Shown one piece after another: positions 22,920 to 35,715 of a stretch of 64,000 nt of DNA. Every line of letters begins with the position of its first letter. Position 1 is the stretch's first letter. The notes under the pieces are model-generated. The model worked only from the letters and a program-made list of their open reading frames with translations, was not told the origin of the DNA and did not search any database. Origin of the DNA: Aquila chrysaetos chrysaetos (lineage: Eukaryota > Chordata > Aves > Accipitriformes > Accipitridae); contig NC_044009.1 in assembly GCF_900496995.4 (NCBI RefSeq), forward strand, positions 52,888,505 through 52,952,504, written 5' to 3'. Both the position numbers and the translations under genes were made by a program.

Positions 22920-23575
22920 GATACCGAAAAGCCGGTCGAAGAAACTCTCTAAGACTTGTTTTGGAGTTTTAGAAAGCAGGCATTCTTTATCGCAGCGCTG
23001 GATGCACGGGGGATAGTTCCACCTAGCGTGCATACCACAGCTTTAGCACAAACAGGTTATATAGAATAACTAATTGCATATTAATCAGATTAGTATACAT
23101 ATACATAAAAATTATCGTAACTGATTGTCATAGTACTGCCTACATCCGATCATGCGCAACGAAGGATCCATTTGAGTCGAAGGGCTGCTTTTGCGACCAC
23201 TGGCCCATTTGAAGTTCTTGCTGGCTGTCCTTGAAGTCTTTATTCTTGTCCTTGTTCTTTGATCTTGAAGCTTAACACAGTTTCAATCGCACGTGGTCAG
23301 TTTCAGCATTGTTCTCATCTAGTGCACAGGAACATCTAGTCCTAAGAGCAAAGAACTGCAAAACTTACAAGTACCTACCTCTGCTAGTTAACTGCTTGGC
23401 TATACTTTTGTCTATTGTTTCAATCATAGTGTTAGAATAAGATTTCTAATAAGTATTTACCAAATCTCACTTTTACAGTCACCTAGCAGCAAACCAGTTT
23501 CCACGGCTGGTACAAAATATTAAAACCATCAAAATATTTAGACATACCATACAGAATGTATGGAAATATGCTATC
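22920..23575 (-). mobile_element. Solo LTR of an endogenous retrovirus (minus strand)
   Basis: Read on the - strand this is an LTR of about 656 bp. U3 is AT-rich and carries a TATATAA box at 23057-23063. A short R region of about 60 bases follows, then a GATAAAG poly(A)-like signal (plus-strand 22986-22991, one change from AATAAA). A 50-base U5 with the CCGGCTTTTCGG segment ends near 22920. The 6-bp direct repeat ACACTC flanks it at 22914-22919 and 23576-23581, as expected for a target-site duplication. Canonical TG...CA ends are not intact, so the exact boundaries may differ by 1-3 bases. No internal retroviral genes are present; it is a solo LTR left by recombination. The style is avian ERV by recollection, and the family is not assigned. 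Confidence 0.75.
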
Positions 23576-23581
23576 ACACTC
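23576..23581 (+). repeat. Target-site duplication, right copy (ACACTC)
   Basis: Right-hand copy of the 6-bp duplication that flanks the minus-strand LTR. Confidence 0.65.
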
Positions 23582-23960
23582 CTCCCGCGTGACTCCCAGC
23601 CATCTCATTTTATTCACCGGACTCACACGCACAGGGACAAGACCAAAAATGCGGTCCCAGCAAGAGGGGGATGGCAGGGCTCCTTTTCTCGGCGCGATCC
23701 CTATGCCCAGCGCTCACTTCTCGCCGCGGTCTGAATCGCTTAGCTGACCTCACATCAGAAAACAAAACTGGAGAAGGTTTAGAGTCACCCCACAGGTCCC
23801 AGCACCGCTGGGTAACACCGCAGAGGTAGTGCCGAGACGGACGGAGGGCTCGCGGGACCCCGGGGGGGCTGAGCCCCCCAACCCTGTGCTGACCCCCTTT
23901 GCTCAGCAGCGGAGTCCAGCCCTTCGGCAGGCAGACACGTTCAGCAAGCGCACGGCGTCG
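23582..23960. promoter_or_regulatory. CpG-rich block beside the LTR, with GC hairpin
   Basis: A GC-rich, CpG-containing stretch follows the upstream (U3) end of the LTR. It includes a 7-bp all-GC hairpin (GGGGGGC, TGA loop, GCCCCCC) at 23863-23879. No coding potential is recognised. It could be an older promoter-like island next to which the retrovirus inserted. Confidence 0.4.
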
Positions 23961-24341
23961 GGTCGGGGAAGAGCCACCTGAAGAAATGAATTCTTCCCTA
24001 AACCACCTCGCTACACCCTCCCGACATCACAGTATTTTTAATCACATTTTTTTATTTATTGGAAACGGACTCTCCTGCAAAATAATATTAATTGGAGTAA
24101 TAATAAGCCTGTGTAAAGGGATTTGTTCACGCTTTGAATTATCAGCACAGCGCTGATAGCGGCTGAATTCGTGGAACTTGTAACGGCAATAACCTTACAC
24201 TTAAGGATCTTTCCATTAGTCCCTGCTAAAATACTGGTAGTGAATTCAGTATATCACAGGGCAAGATATAGAAATGAAAATACAACTACTTGCACAAAGG
24301 AATGAAATGCTGGGAGGCACATGGAGATTAGCAAGCCTTTT

Positions 24342-24395
<54 letters not shown>

Positions 24396-26995
24396 AAAAA
24401 ATCTATTTTTACATATATTAAAAAATACATCTTATATATATACTTACATATTTTTATATATATATGATGCAACACTGTGATCAAGAAGTATCTCCCAGTG
24501 TAAATCCAGGAGGTCAGCTGCATAAGCACATAGGATTTCAGCCTGAAATGGCTGGTTCTGCTGGAAGAGAAAGCTATATCAGTGAAATAACCGCCCCCCT
24601 CCCCAAAATACAGTGTTGCCCTGGCTCATGCAGGGCCAGGAGACATTCCTGCTGGGGCAGGGGGGATGCAGTGCCGGAGGCTGGGGACAGATGCTGGACA
24701 GGAGCTCACTGTCCCTCGGCAGGGCACAGGGACGGAGACTGACCCCCCCGAAGGTGAGGTGGGGGTCCTGGAAAGAGCCTGGAAACGGCCCTGGATGTCT
24801 CCACCAGCCAGACTGCGTCACTCCAGTATCAAATTAACCAGTGTCACCTTCCAGCTCTGCTGTACTTCATGGTGTCACTGGGCATCACCTCTCCACTGTT
24901 ACAGTACCAGGTGGGGTTTTATTAATGCAAATATATTTTTAATATTTACCCCTGAGGTGTATCGGTACAGTTAATGTGTAAGAAGTTGCTGGAGGAGCCA
25001 GCGGCAGGTGGGTATGGCATCAGGTTCATCAGCTGGATGAACCAATGTACCAATGATTTCATAATTTACGCATTGGTTTTGAATTCCTGATGGAGCTGCC
25101 GGCATGAAAAGCAGCAGGATGCAGGAGGCTCGACGGAGGGGAGAGCTCCGGTGGCAATGCCGGGAACCCGCGGGGAAGCGTTGGTCATTTGGGGCACAAT
25201 TTTCTCTTAAAACCCACAAGCTTAGAAACCAAATTCAGCCTGTTTGAAACTGTCTTCAACTTCCAACTTTTCCTTTTATAACTGAGGTCTGGGAGCAGGA
25301 TTAAAACAATGTCTTCGTGAATCTGAATATCGTAATACTAAATAACACTAATAGTAAATTGCTCCTTTTTTCTTTTGCAAGCAGTACCCGAAGCGCCATG
25401 TCCTTCCCCATCACCCTCAGATTTCTGGACTGACACGGGGACACTGATTTTGGGGCCCAGAGTAATGAAAACAGCTCCCAGGCTACAGAAAACACAAAGT
25501 GCTTGTCCTGCCGCAGACCCCGTCCCCGAGCCCGGCTGCGTCCCGTGGGGCCGGGGGCTTCGCACACAGCCGAGCAGCCAAGCGGTTTGGGAAAAATGAG
25601 GATAATTTCGGGGAAGGAGAAGGAGGAGGTGGGAGAGGAGGTATGCCTCAGTCCGGGAGGGGATGTGAGACTTTCCCACAACCCCTGGTCTGGTCCTGGA
25701 GAGAAGAAAGCCCCATCGAGGCACTGCCAGGAGATGTGGATCATCCAAGGGAAGACGCTGATTGCTTTAAATAACTTACTAGACAAATGACAATGAAATC
25801 TCTCTGATCGTTACTTTTAAGGGAAAATCTTTGCTTTTTTGAAAGATCACACGACAGCTGCTCAGCAAGAAAGAGAAGAAACAGATGAGTTATGAAGGTC
25901 GATGTGACACATTCACCCATATGCCACTGCCGAAATGAAAACACCTTTTTTTAATTAGCTGGGAGAGCAAAGTGTCGCAGGTACGATTGGACAGGTCTGA
26001 TTTCTCAGCCGTTCCCTGGCAATGCTTCGTCCCTCCAGCCCCTCGTAATTAACTCTGTCGTGGGGAGAGACACAAACTGCAGGAGGTGGCGGAGGGGAGG
26101 GAGAGGGAAGAGGCAGAAACAAAAATCCCCATTGCCTGGCATTAATTTGGGTTAGAAATAGCAGAAAACCTTTGCACCTCTTTTAGGAAGGAAAGGAGCT
26201 ACCACTGCCCACGTGGGCTTTTGCCCACTGGTGATTTTTCATTTCCCCCCCCTCCAGCTTTAAGAGGCCTGAAGTTGCCCCAGGCACAGCAGCACTCTGA
26301 ATTCCCGGCCACTTCTGTAAGTGTTGGCCAGGGAATACTCACCGCTTGCTTCTTCCCGTGGCTGATGCCTGCCTGCCTGCCTTAATTTTTTTAGTTACTT
26401 ACCAGTATTTATTTAAAAAAAAGAATATTCTGAAAATTAAAGTCAAAGTCAAACTAAATACAAAACAAACAGAAAGTATGGTGGTATTCCTGAATATATT
26501 TCACTCCTAAAAATTCTCATTTGACTTTGTGAAGTATGACCGATTTGTCACATTCGACAGACAGAAGTAACTAAAAGAATAACTGGACAAATACAGGGGG
26601 AGATTTGAAAAAAAAAAAAAAAAAGAAAAGAGAAAAAAGGAAAAGAGTTTAGTTTCCCCAGGCTCCCTCTGCAGCCGTGGGAGATGGGGAGGGAAGAGCG
26701 CAACAGACACAGACCCAGGGCTCATAACTTAGTTTTCGATCATCTCAGTCGCCAGCTGGAGTAGTTTCTCCCTCTCTGTTGAGTAGCGAACCAAGGCAGA
26801 GTAGTCTCTCGGCACTGCATTTACCCTGCGCAAACACCCATTAACAAACATAATTATTTATCTAATATCCATTATGTTCAAAGACTAATAAGTTATCTGC
26901 CTGCCCTTGCAGTGAAATAACAGCACGCAGCCCTGTCCCACTAACGGGCTGGGAAACCGGTTACATCCAGGACCCAGTGGATTTCTCCCTGCCAA
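23961..26995. other. Intergenic stretch, no gene seen
   Basis: Contains a compound TA/CA microsatellite (24341-24475), GC-rich sequence at 24590-24830 and 25380-25760, a purine-rich stretch near 25610-25650, and a 17-A run at 26608-26624. The longest frame (161 codons, - strand, 25301-25786) shares its interval with several other frames and resembles nothing known. Confidence 0.55.
24341..24475. repeat. Compound (TA)n(CA)n(TA)n microsatellite
   Basis: About 11 TA units are followed by about 12 AC units, another TA run, and further interrupted TA-rich sequence to about 24475. It is highly likely to vary in length between individuals. Confidence 0.9.
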
Positions 26996-26999
26996 TTAA

Positions 27000-27200
27000 C
27001 CCGTGCCGGTGTTCGGAGAAGCGCGGTGCCGGCCAGGGCGCCGACCGATTTCCACGCTGCACCGACAGAAGGTGGAAAACCGTGTTCCAAACGGCGTTGA
27101 TCCCATCTGTCCGTGGGAAACCGCGTGTCCGAGGTGCCGGGGGATGAGCGGCCCGGACACCGGTGGGACCAGCCACCTTCGGGGCTGACGGCGGTACTGG
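27000..27200. promoter_or_regulatory. CpG island, no attached gene
   Basis: About 200 bases contain roughly 30 CpG dinucleotides in GC-rich DNA, between two AT-rich stretches. No TATA box or splice signal stands out. A pair of homeodomain sites follows directly (27212-27240), which hints at an enhancer. Confidence 0.5.
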
Positions 27201-27211
27201 ATTGCTGGCTG

Positions 27212-27240
27212 CAATTAGCTACTCGCTGACTTCAATTAGC
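27212..27240 (+). promoter_or_regulatory. Pair of identical CAATTAGC homeodomain-like sites
   Basis: CAATTAGC occurs at 27212-27219 and again at 27233-27240. They are 21 bases apart, which is two helical turns and puts both sites on the same DNA face. Function is inferred from motif and spacing only. Confidence 0.35.
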
Positions 27241-28016
27241 ATTCCTGGTCTCCGAAGAAGAAGAAAAAAAAGTCATAGTATACCTGCAGGGAACTATTAG
27301 ATAAACTTCCCATCTAATATGCAAGAAAGCTACGTTATATATATAAATATATATATATAACCCTTGAGCTGACATAGATGATAATTTTTCTGGGTAAATC
27401 TGAAACGCAAATACCATAAATATAATGAGAAAACAATAAAAAATAATAAAATGGTTGTGAAAAATGTCTGAACGGCAGGCAGGTGGGCAAACACAATCTG
27501 CAGCATCCCCCGGCGTTTTGGGGGGCTCTGGGGGACACGTTGCACCTCAGAACGGCTCGGTCTCTGACATGTGCTGCAGCGTTTGGCTACAGCTCGCAAT
27601 AACTGCAGAGCGGTTTTATACCCTGTCAACATAACGGAAAAGCTGTTTAACTGTCTGAAATGTGTATGTACACAAAGAATATGGAGAATGTGCATCACTT
27701 CCAATGTTGTGCTTTTTGGAGCCGCTTTCAAGTCTTTTTTTTTCTGAAGGATTTAATTGTGAACATTGTGTCTCCCATGGGAAGACAGTTCTGCTGGATG
27801 TCTAGAGAGGATCTCAGAGGACGGCTCACAAGCTTCAGGCACGTGGTGCGAGAGGCAGCTATCAAATACTTCTCTGCACAAAAGGCTTTTCCTCAGAACA
27901 ATATTTCACCAGTTCTGTATATGTTTTACCTGATTAAAACTCCTGGGAGAACAAATCATTTTTAGTGTTGGGATCTGCAAAAGTCTCAGACTTAGTACTT
28001 GCATTGTAAAGGCTTC

Positions 28017-28020
<4 letters not shown>

Positions 28021-28048
<28 letters not shown>
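28021..28048. repeat. Poly(A) tract (28 A)
   Basis: The longest homopolymer in the window, 28 uninterrupted A. I see no retrocopy upstream and no target-site duplication I can defend. Confidence 0.9.
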
Positions 28049-28053
<5 letters not shown>

Positions 28054-28514
28054 ATTCAACCTATTTCTTTTTCTTTTAGTTAAAAACATTCACTGAAATA
28101 TATTTTCAATAAAGCAGCATCTAGTGGCTTAATTGACTTTCCTTGCATATACAAAATTCCCACTGAAACAGGCAAAGGAAAACCAAGCGGCATCTCTCTG
28201 ATACAGGAACAGTGTGCAGAACAGGGGTCTTTGCAAACTGTGATACAAAAAAATCACTTTCTATTTTCCGATTCAGAGAAACCTTGTGGTACTCCTTGAC
28301 TATTTTTTAAATAATAGTGCTGAGTATGGCTCCTGCTGAGGACGCGTAGGGTAGTTTGGGCGTATACACAGAGACATGCAGAATAACACGTGCATGCACA
28401 GACACACGTGTGCAGGCACGGGTACCGTCCCCCCGGTACGTGACACTACCCGGCTGCGCGCAGGAGGGCGTTGGGAGCACCCCAGGGTTCAGCACCCCAA
28501 AATAAGGCACTTGT

Positions 28515-28539
28515 GGGAAACAGGGAGGGGTAGCAGGGG
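28515..28539 (+). other. G-quadruplex motif
   Basis: Four runs of at least three G are separated by loops of 5, 1 and 5 bases, and a fifth run follows at 28541-28543. It fits the canonical G4 pattern. Confidence 0.5.
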
Positions 28540-29890
28540 AGGGACGCGGTGTACTCTGCATCCCCCCCCAGGGTGTTTTTAGGCATCACATTTCCCCAGG
28601 TTTGCTCGCTTTTCCCAGAGGGTGACTACCTAAAGGAATAAAATTAACTTTTCCGTGTCGCTGCTGGAACATACCAGCAAAGGTCATGCAGCAAGGGCAT
28701 TTCAAGTCCTGCAAGGCTGATTTCTTACTCCTCATCTGAAAGGTATATTTTAGCTGTTAATGCAAGACTGAACAAAAAAAAGACGTCTGCTAATCTTTTT
28801 TTTTTCAAATGCACAGTAATTTCAGAGCAGTGTCTGATAACAAAATGTTTCAGGAAAATGGCAGGAGTATCACAAACCCATTACAGTTCCTGCAATCCTT
28901 TGCTATCACTGTACATGAACAATTTTATTTCTCTGTCAGAGAAAGCCATTAATACCACCGGCAGCTGCCTAACACCCCTCAGTGAATTATCTCCCAAAAG
29001 CACGGGGCTAACACATATTCCCTGTGCCTTTTGTTAGCAGGAAAGCGATTAAATGAGAAAATGTTTGGCACAAGCGTAGAAATTAAAACAGCTGGTAAAT
29101 ACCCTGTTAAATTCGGTACCCAAGCCCAGCCATGGATGGTCCGTAGCCCGATGCTGAAGGAGGAGCGGTACAAAAGAGTTATGTTGAGGCAAAGCACAGG
29201 GGACATATATTCATTTAATATGACTCCAAACGCAACGCCAGGCTAGAAACCAGCCTGCGGCCAGCGGGACCGATCTGCCTTTGTTGTCTGTCCCAGTGGG
29301 ATCATCACGTTGCCAGATTGCTCCCGCTCACCCATCAGGTTTGCAATAAAACGTAAAGGCAACTCGTTATAAAACTCTTGGCTCCAAGGGTTAATAGCGG
29401 GAAGGCTGCGGCCACCTTTTCTCACGTAGAATCGCACTGAGAAGGGCTGCAAGACACAGACCAGAAAGTGGTATTTTCTGGCTCCTAACAGCGTTTACAC
29501 CCATGGGTGCCACCACGGCAGCTCCGGGGCCGTGCCCGGCCAGCAGCATTCCGGCAGAACAGCCGCTGACGGGAGGGAGCTCTGCGACACGGAGCTAAAC
29601 CAAGCTGCGTAACGGCATTTTTGCAGGAAAAGAGAAACTTTCAGTCCTGTGAAAACCCTGTTTTGCAGTAGATGTGGGCCAGGCTGGCAGCGGCTGGGCA
29701 CTTGCACTGCTTCCCGGGCTCTGCCAGCCTCCCCCCGAAAAGCACATCCCTCCTCATTTTAATGCTAAGTAATATGTTCTGCTCTGAGCAGTAGATCACC
29801 CAAACAATAGCTTTTTATTATCTGAAGTTACCTATAAAATCTCATACTTTCTCTGATTTCACTATATAGGAGGAAGATCAATGTAAAGAT

Positions 29891-29921
29891 TTATTAAAAG
29901 CCAGTGTATGGCTTTTAATAA
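29891..29921. repeat. Perfect inverted repeat (12-bp arms, 7-nt loop)
   Basis: TTATTAAAAGCC (29891-29902) and GGCTTTTAATAA (29910-29921) are exact reverse complements around AGTGTAT. A 12-bp perfect arm with so short a loop is unlikely by chance in 64 kb. It is too short for a microRNA precursor and has no flanking features of a MITE that I can see. Confidence 0.9.
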
Positions 29922-31884
29922 CTGTGCATGTGTCTATGTATACAAACATATATGACGGCATTTATATCTACCTATACACAGCTACATAATTCCATACATT
30001 CAATGTGATATTATGTGTAGATATTTTATAATCATTTCATGATGTTCAGTGCCTGAGTAGGGTTTCTTGAGTCTAAGCCTGCATTTTCCCTGCTGGAGCC
30101 CCACCAGGAGGAGCAATACTTACGACAACGACTTCCAGAGCATCCTCTCCCCTCCAAAGGATGCTCAAGCTCGAGCTCCCGGCACGCACACTCCCAGCCG
30201 TACCTCTGCTTGGACACCCTGATTTACAGCCTGGGAGGCCCAGCATCATTCAACAGTGATTCAAGGACTAATCACTGGTTTTTTTATTATTATCTTTTTA
30301 ATTTTTATCTGTGCATGAATGACTCCAAACCTTTCTTTACATGAGAACATCCAAAAGGTTTCCTCTAGAAACGTCTCTAGCGATGCAGCAACAGCCTGCA
30401 GCCATGACTCACACGCAGTAGGGTTTTCTTCACCAAATCGCAGCCACACGACAAGCAGAGGATCCACAGATCTCCCGGCCCAACACTGAGATGGAAACTT
30501 CTCCCAGCGGCAGAGCTGCCAACTTAAATACAGGAGGAAAAGGAGAAAGTATTTACTTGTGGCTCCTTTGTGGTTACCCTGCAACTAGATCCTCCCACAG
30601 CATTTCGCACGCTGTTGGTAGCTCTTCCAGATAAAGATGGGGAAGGGGAAGGGCAGATCAGCAGCTCTCAACACGTCTCGCTCCCGGGGCTCAGCAGAGA
30701 GCGTCAGCAGCCCCAATGAGGCGATGCCATGAAAGCGTGTGCCCGTGATCACTGCTTATGCACTCACACTATTGCTCTTTCTCATGCCCAATAGGTCTAC
30801 ACTTCAGTATCACGCTGCCAACAGGTTACTCTAAAGAATTACATAGAAATATTAATTTTGATTATTTTTTCATAATAAACCCCAGGACGTATTTCTATTA
30901 TCTTTTTCCAACCCAGATTCACCACTGCTATTAAAGATATTCCTGGCTGAGTAACACAGATAACAACAGCCAGTGAATTACCCTGCTTCCTCAAAACACC
31001 CTAGTGTTTTGGTGATACAGCACAGCCCACCTTGCACCCGTACTAATAAGAATTTGAGACCGTCATGGTCAATATATGGAGTAGATGTTCACACTACCTA
31101 GGGCTGATGTTGCACAAATTGCTTGGAAAGCGGTCAATGGCAAGAGCAGACTAGCCATGGCAATTCAAGCATCCAGCCTGATGTTCGGGATTTAAAGAAA
31201 CCAAAGCTCTTCCAAAAGCATTCAAGTATGAGAAGTCATTTTTAAAAGTAATTGTAACTATTCGCTATAATTAAATAAGTTCACATGTTCCCATCATCTT
31301 TGGTTTTCCTCGGCATCCTGGTAGCTTTGTTTTTATTTATTGTCTGCAGATACTCATTTCAAATTCCCATATGAATTTCTAAAAGCATTTAATTACATGC
31401 ATTTTCCACCAGTAATTCACACGTATGAGCCAAATTCTTTAAGAATCCTTTTTGGCATTTAAATAATGATTTCAAATGTGACACAAAAGCAGCCTTTTGT
31501 TGTTGGTGGTGTTTCATCTTTTTTCAAAGGGATACGAGCTGCACGAAAAAAGGAACAACCTGGAACAAGGTGTTCGCTAACAATTTACTCAGCAAGACCC
31601 CAGGTGTGAAAGCACATCAGCGCAGGGGGGAGAGAAAAGATCTGCAGAGCTCGAAACCCCGATCATCCCTACCCTGCGACTCTATGTAGGTGCCTGAGAC
31701 CTGTAAATCACGGCTGTCGCTAAGATAACAGCATTCAGTCTACGCTCCAGGGGGTCAGTTTGAAAAGTGACTCTGAATATACTGGCACGACAAGGTTTTA
31801 TACTACAGAAAGCAGAGAAGGGGAAAAAAATCATGCTTTAAAATGGAAGGGCCAGAGCGTGGGCTCCTGGGCTGGTGCAGGGAG

Positions 31885-31990
31885 CCCTGGGTCACGGCCA
31901 CGGATGGAGAGCGGGGCTCGGCCGCCCCGCCGGTACCTCAGGCAGGACCAGATGCTGAGCGCTGCCATGGCAACGGCGCCGAATCCATCC
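31885..31990. promoter_or_regulatory. GC-rich patch with RFX X-box
   Basis: A short CpG-containing patch includes GCTGCCATGGCAAC at 31961-31974, one mismatch from the RFX consensus, followed by CGGCGCC. It is isolated in AT-rich intergenic DNA. Confidence 0.45.
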
Positions 31991-32516
31991 AGGAGGGATG
32001 CTATGGAGAGGAGCGCTCTTAAAATTATTCATTGCTTGCAAATGACTTTTTAAAAAAAAAGGTACAATAGTTTTTCCCCCTCTTTCCAGAAAGGGCTCTT
32101 CTCCATTAGCACAGGGCCGTCGCATCCCTCCCGGCACCCAGCACCCACCAGTGCCCCTGTGGACCCTGCCTGCTCTCAGGACTGCCCACCCACATCACAA
32201 AGAGCTGCATGGCAGAGCCCCGGCACAGTCCCAAATATCTCACCTTAGAGTGACACATCAGATGCCTGGGAGGGGGGGGGAGAAAACAAGAGAGAAAGAT
32301 AGAGAATGTAAAATATCTGTGTCATTAATTTCAGCTCTGACTGTGAAACTAATTAGCAAGGTCGTGAATATCATCAGCTACTTGGGAAAGGAGCAATGCT
32401 ACTAAACAGCATCAGCACTTACATACATATATATAAAAAAATTAAGATTATAGTTATATATAAAACATAAGAAATATATTCTGTTTACTAGCATAGTGAT
32501 GCCAAGCATTTTTTTT

Positions 32517-32541
32517 TATATATATATATATATATATATAA
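32517..32541. repeat. (TA)n microsatellite
   Basis: About 12 uninterrupted TA units, preceded by a T-run and followed by GTGT-type alternating sequence to about 32575. Confidence 0.9.
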
Positions 32542-35500
32542 AAACCCATATATATGTGTTTGTGTATGTGTGTATATCCACATAGCAGAAAGGGTGAAGG
32601 GGTTGTACTGAGCTGACTCCAGTAATTCAGCATCCAGAAGTTATAGAGGGAAAGCCATCCCAGGCGTGCAGGGATTACCCCTCATTCTGGGGTGGCGGAG
32701 CCCTTGCAGCCCTCCCCTCGAAAGCACGCCCAGCCTTTGCATTCCTGCAGTAAGGTTTCCTGTGTTTATTAGAGCAGAAATAATGAAAACCTAAAACCCG
32801 ATTAAGTTTAATAAGCTTTTTTTCTTTCATGAGAGCTTGCGGACACATTAACTGCCAAATTATAGATTAATTCTGTTCATTGAGCTGCAAATGTTTTGGC
32901 AGAAATAAAATCCATCCTTCACAAGGAAGGGAGAATTCTTCTTCCAACAGGTAACTTAGTAATGATAATACAAAATTAATTTAGCTTAATGGTCTGGAAC
33001 TGCCTCCTTTTAGGGGCTCTGCTGGACCTGCAGACCAAGTGCTTCTGGCACAGGATGGGTCCACCCGTGTGCAGATTGGGGTGCTCAGAAGGAAAGAAAT
33101 TGTGCTTTCTATTCTTGCCGCTGTCTTTCCCTTATGTACTTGGGCTCCCAGCAGGTCCGGGGCAGAGGCAGGAGCAAGGAGGAGTTTGTGCTCTCAGACG
33201 GGAGCAAATCTGATCAACACGACTGCCTGAACTGCTGCGAAAAACGCTGCCGCTTCTTGTCCCTCAGCACCTCCTCGCCAGAGAGCCCGCAGGCGACGCG
33301 GCGGGCGGTTCGCTCCTGGCCGCATCCTGCAGCAGTTTGGAGACTTAGAGGCGGTTTAAGCATTTTACAGAAAGAACTTTGAGTGCAGAAACCGAGGACC
33401 CAATGCGGGAGGTGGCACAGTCCCCCCCCCCCGGCACCGTCCTGCTGCCTGGTTGGGTGCATGCAGAACATCCCTTGCAAAGGAGAAAAGCAGGAAAACA
33501 TCTGTTCTGTGACTGCAGATGTGTCCTGTGTGAAAAGCCACCCATCACCCAGGAGGTGTGAGCAGAGCTGGGGTGGCTGCCATGGGCGTGGGGCATCCAC
33601 AAAATTCCCGGGATGTGCAGCTCCACTGCCGCCGGCTGCCAGCACCCGCCAGGACCAGGCACGTGCTCCTCACATAGCCCTCTCCTGGGGAATTCGGTAG
33701 TTTGCTTTGCTTACCTAAACTGCACCTAAATTATTCATGTATTTATAGCATGTAAACTATAAATACTAGAAAAAGTTCTACCATTTAAGAAAGTCTTTCT
33801 ATCTCGTATTCAACTAATTGATCATTCCATTTTATGCAGGTTTCCTTTATCCCCTATATAGATCAAGGTTGCTTCCTGCCTCCCCTATGTACATTTAGGA
33901 TAATCGACTCCTCCAGGACATAATGTCTTTGTACTACAGCCATTATTTACCTTTTTCTTACTAGGTCTGTTCAACTCTCTGAACACGCCAAGAGCAGCAT
34001 AGCTGCTGCGCTGGTGGGGAGGCCGTGGGAGCAGCCCAGCTTCCTCAAGCACTGACAGCGTCTCTTGCCCTATTAAAAACCAATATGGCAGTTGGAAAAA
34101 AATGATACACCAGGGCCTGCTGCTGCTGCTGCTATATTTAGATTCTCCTGCTGCTGTTTCTGTTGTGCCAGATTGAATTTATTTCTACTAAATAACCATT
34201 AAATTGATCTGTTTGGACAGAAGCGGCATTGCAGTATTTTAAATAAACCTTTATTGCATTTGTTCAACATATAAACGTTGTTTTGAAGGCAGCCATACCA
34301 TCCAGCATCTGCAAGCAGCTAGTCATGTAAAAATGCAGAAACACAGACAATCTTTCCTGTAAAAATTATATTCCCACATCATTGCGGGAGCCCTCCCCTG
34401 CGCTGCCTGGAGTGGATCAGCTCTGGGGTCGGGCTTTCTTTTCTTTCCTTTTTCTCCCTAACAGGATTGTTGTTCTGACCATCTGCATCCTAAACTGCGT
34501 TTACAGGTAAAAAAATACATAATCTGCTTCCTTGGAGTGTGTTGCAGGCAAGCCAGGCTTCTCTGACACTGAGAGTGAGACAGACTGAAAGGGAGTTACT
34601 GCCAGTTTCCTCGTCACACACAGCACAGGCGATGCCACCAGGTAACAAGAAAAGTTAATAATATTTTTAAAACCACACATTGCTTTGTTACCTTATCGCA
34701 CTGCAAACCTCACACAGTGCAGATGGCCCCTCTTCTTGCTGAACATCACCATTTGGAAAATGGACAAAGCTGGAGCCTGTTGTTTCGTAGATGAAATCTG
34801 AAGTCCTCACTTGGACAAAAATTCACACTGGCTTAAAGAAACTTGGGTGAGTGAAGGCCACCGTACCTCTGCTGGTAACAATTCTGGTTATATGCACTGA
34901 AATACATTATTTACTGAAACAAAAAGGGACATTGCATATACTGAAACTCATTGAATTGTAGCACTGTATCTAACCCAGATCAAAGAGTTTCAGATTAAAG
35001 TGAGAGACTGGCCTCCGTGTTATCTCACGTTAAATCCCAGGGAAGTGGACTACTGCTACTGCAGTGCCGTGTTCAGGGTAGAGCTGCATGAGCGAGACGG
35101 AGGCAGAATAAACGGGGAAAAGATTCAGGTGAGGAACTGAAGGAGAGAAGGGAAAACAGGGACAGCTGTGTGACGGCATCAGGGACGGGTCGTGCCAAAC
35201 ACCCCTTGCACTTCAAGACTAAAGTTAGGACGATGAATAAACAGGGTGCTGGCTGCACCCCAAACGTCACTTGGGAGCCAGCGCCGGAGCGGGAGATCAG
35301 GTCCCAGGGCTGCTTACTCCAAAGCACCATCCCAAAAAATGACTTTGGGACTTCTGAGGGACAAGGAAGCCCCGCGGCATGGCACTGCAGCATGGAGCAG
35401 CTAACACAAGCCACTGCCTGGGAAAAGGAGCGGCGAGCAGGCGAGGGAAGGTTATCACCCTACAGGGACCTGTGAGAAAGCGGGAGTGGAAATGTATTTG

Positions 35501-35689
35501 CAATTCAAGTAGTTGCATGTATACACAAAATGCTTTTTTTCCCCTCTAAGAAAGCCATAAAACACTGATCCGAGCACGCTCACGGCACCAGAGGGGTGAC
35601 CTGCGTGGGCAGGCAGCTCCACGGCAAGGCAGGACCTCGGGCTTAAGCTGGGATCTCTTTGTGCCTCTTCGCTGGTGTTGGTGTATGGG

Positions 35690-35715
35690 TATATATATAT
35701 ATATATACACACACA
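35690..35715. repeat. (TA)n(CA)n microsatellite
   Basis: About nine TA units pass into a short CA run. Confidence 0.9.

Larger units (their letters stand above)
27245..31880. other. Intergenic stretch, no gene seen
   Basis: Contains a TA microsatellite (27335-27360), a 28-A run (28021-28048), a G-quadruplex motif (28515-28539), the perfect hairpin at 29891-29921, and otherwise ordinary AT-rich or mixed sequence. A weak RFX-like site (GTTACCCTGCAAC) is at 30573-30585. No protein-like frame was recognised. Confidence 0.55.

Noticed and set aside
25301..25786. 161-codon open frame on the - strand
   Set aside because: It overlaps four other frames on both strands in GC-rich DNA and resembles no known protein.
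28021..28048. 28-A run as the tail of a processed pseudogene
   Set aside because: No poly(A) signal close upstream, no recognisable coding remnant and no flanking duplication.
28105..28125. CTCF-like sequence (GCCACTAGATG on the - strand)
   Set aside because: The core breaks after ten bases and lacks the GGCGC end. A similar partial site at about 53915 (TCACTAGATGGA) fails in the same way.
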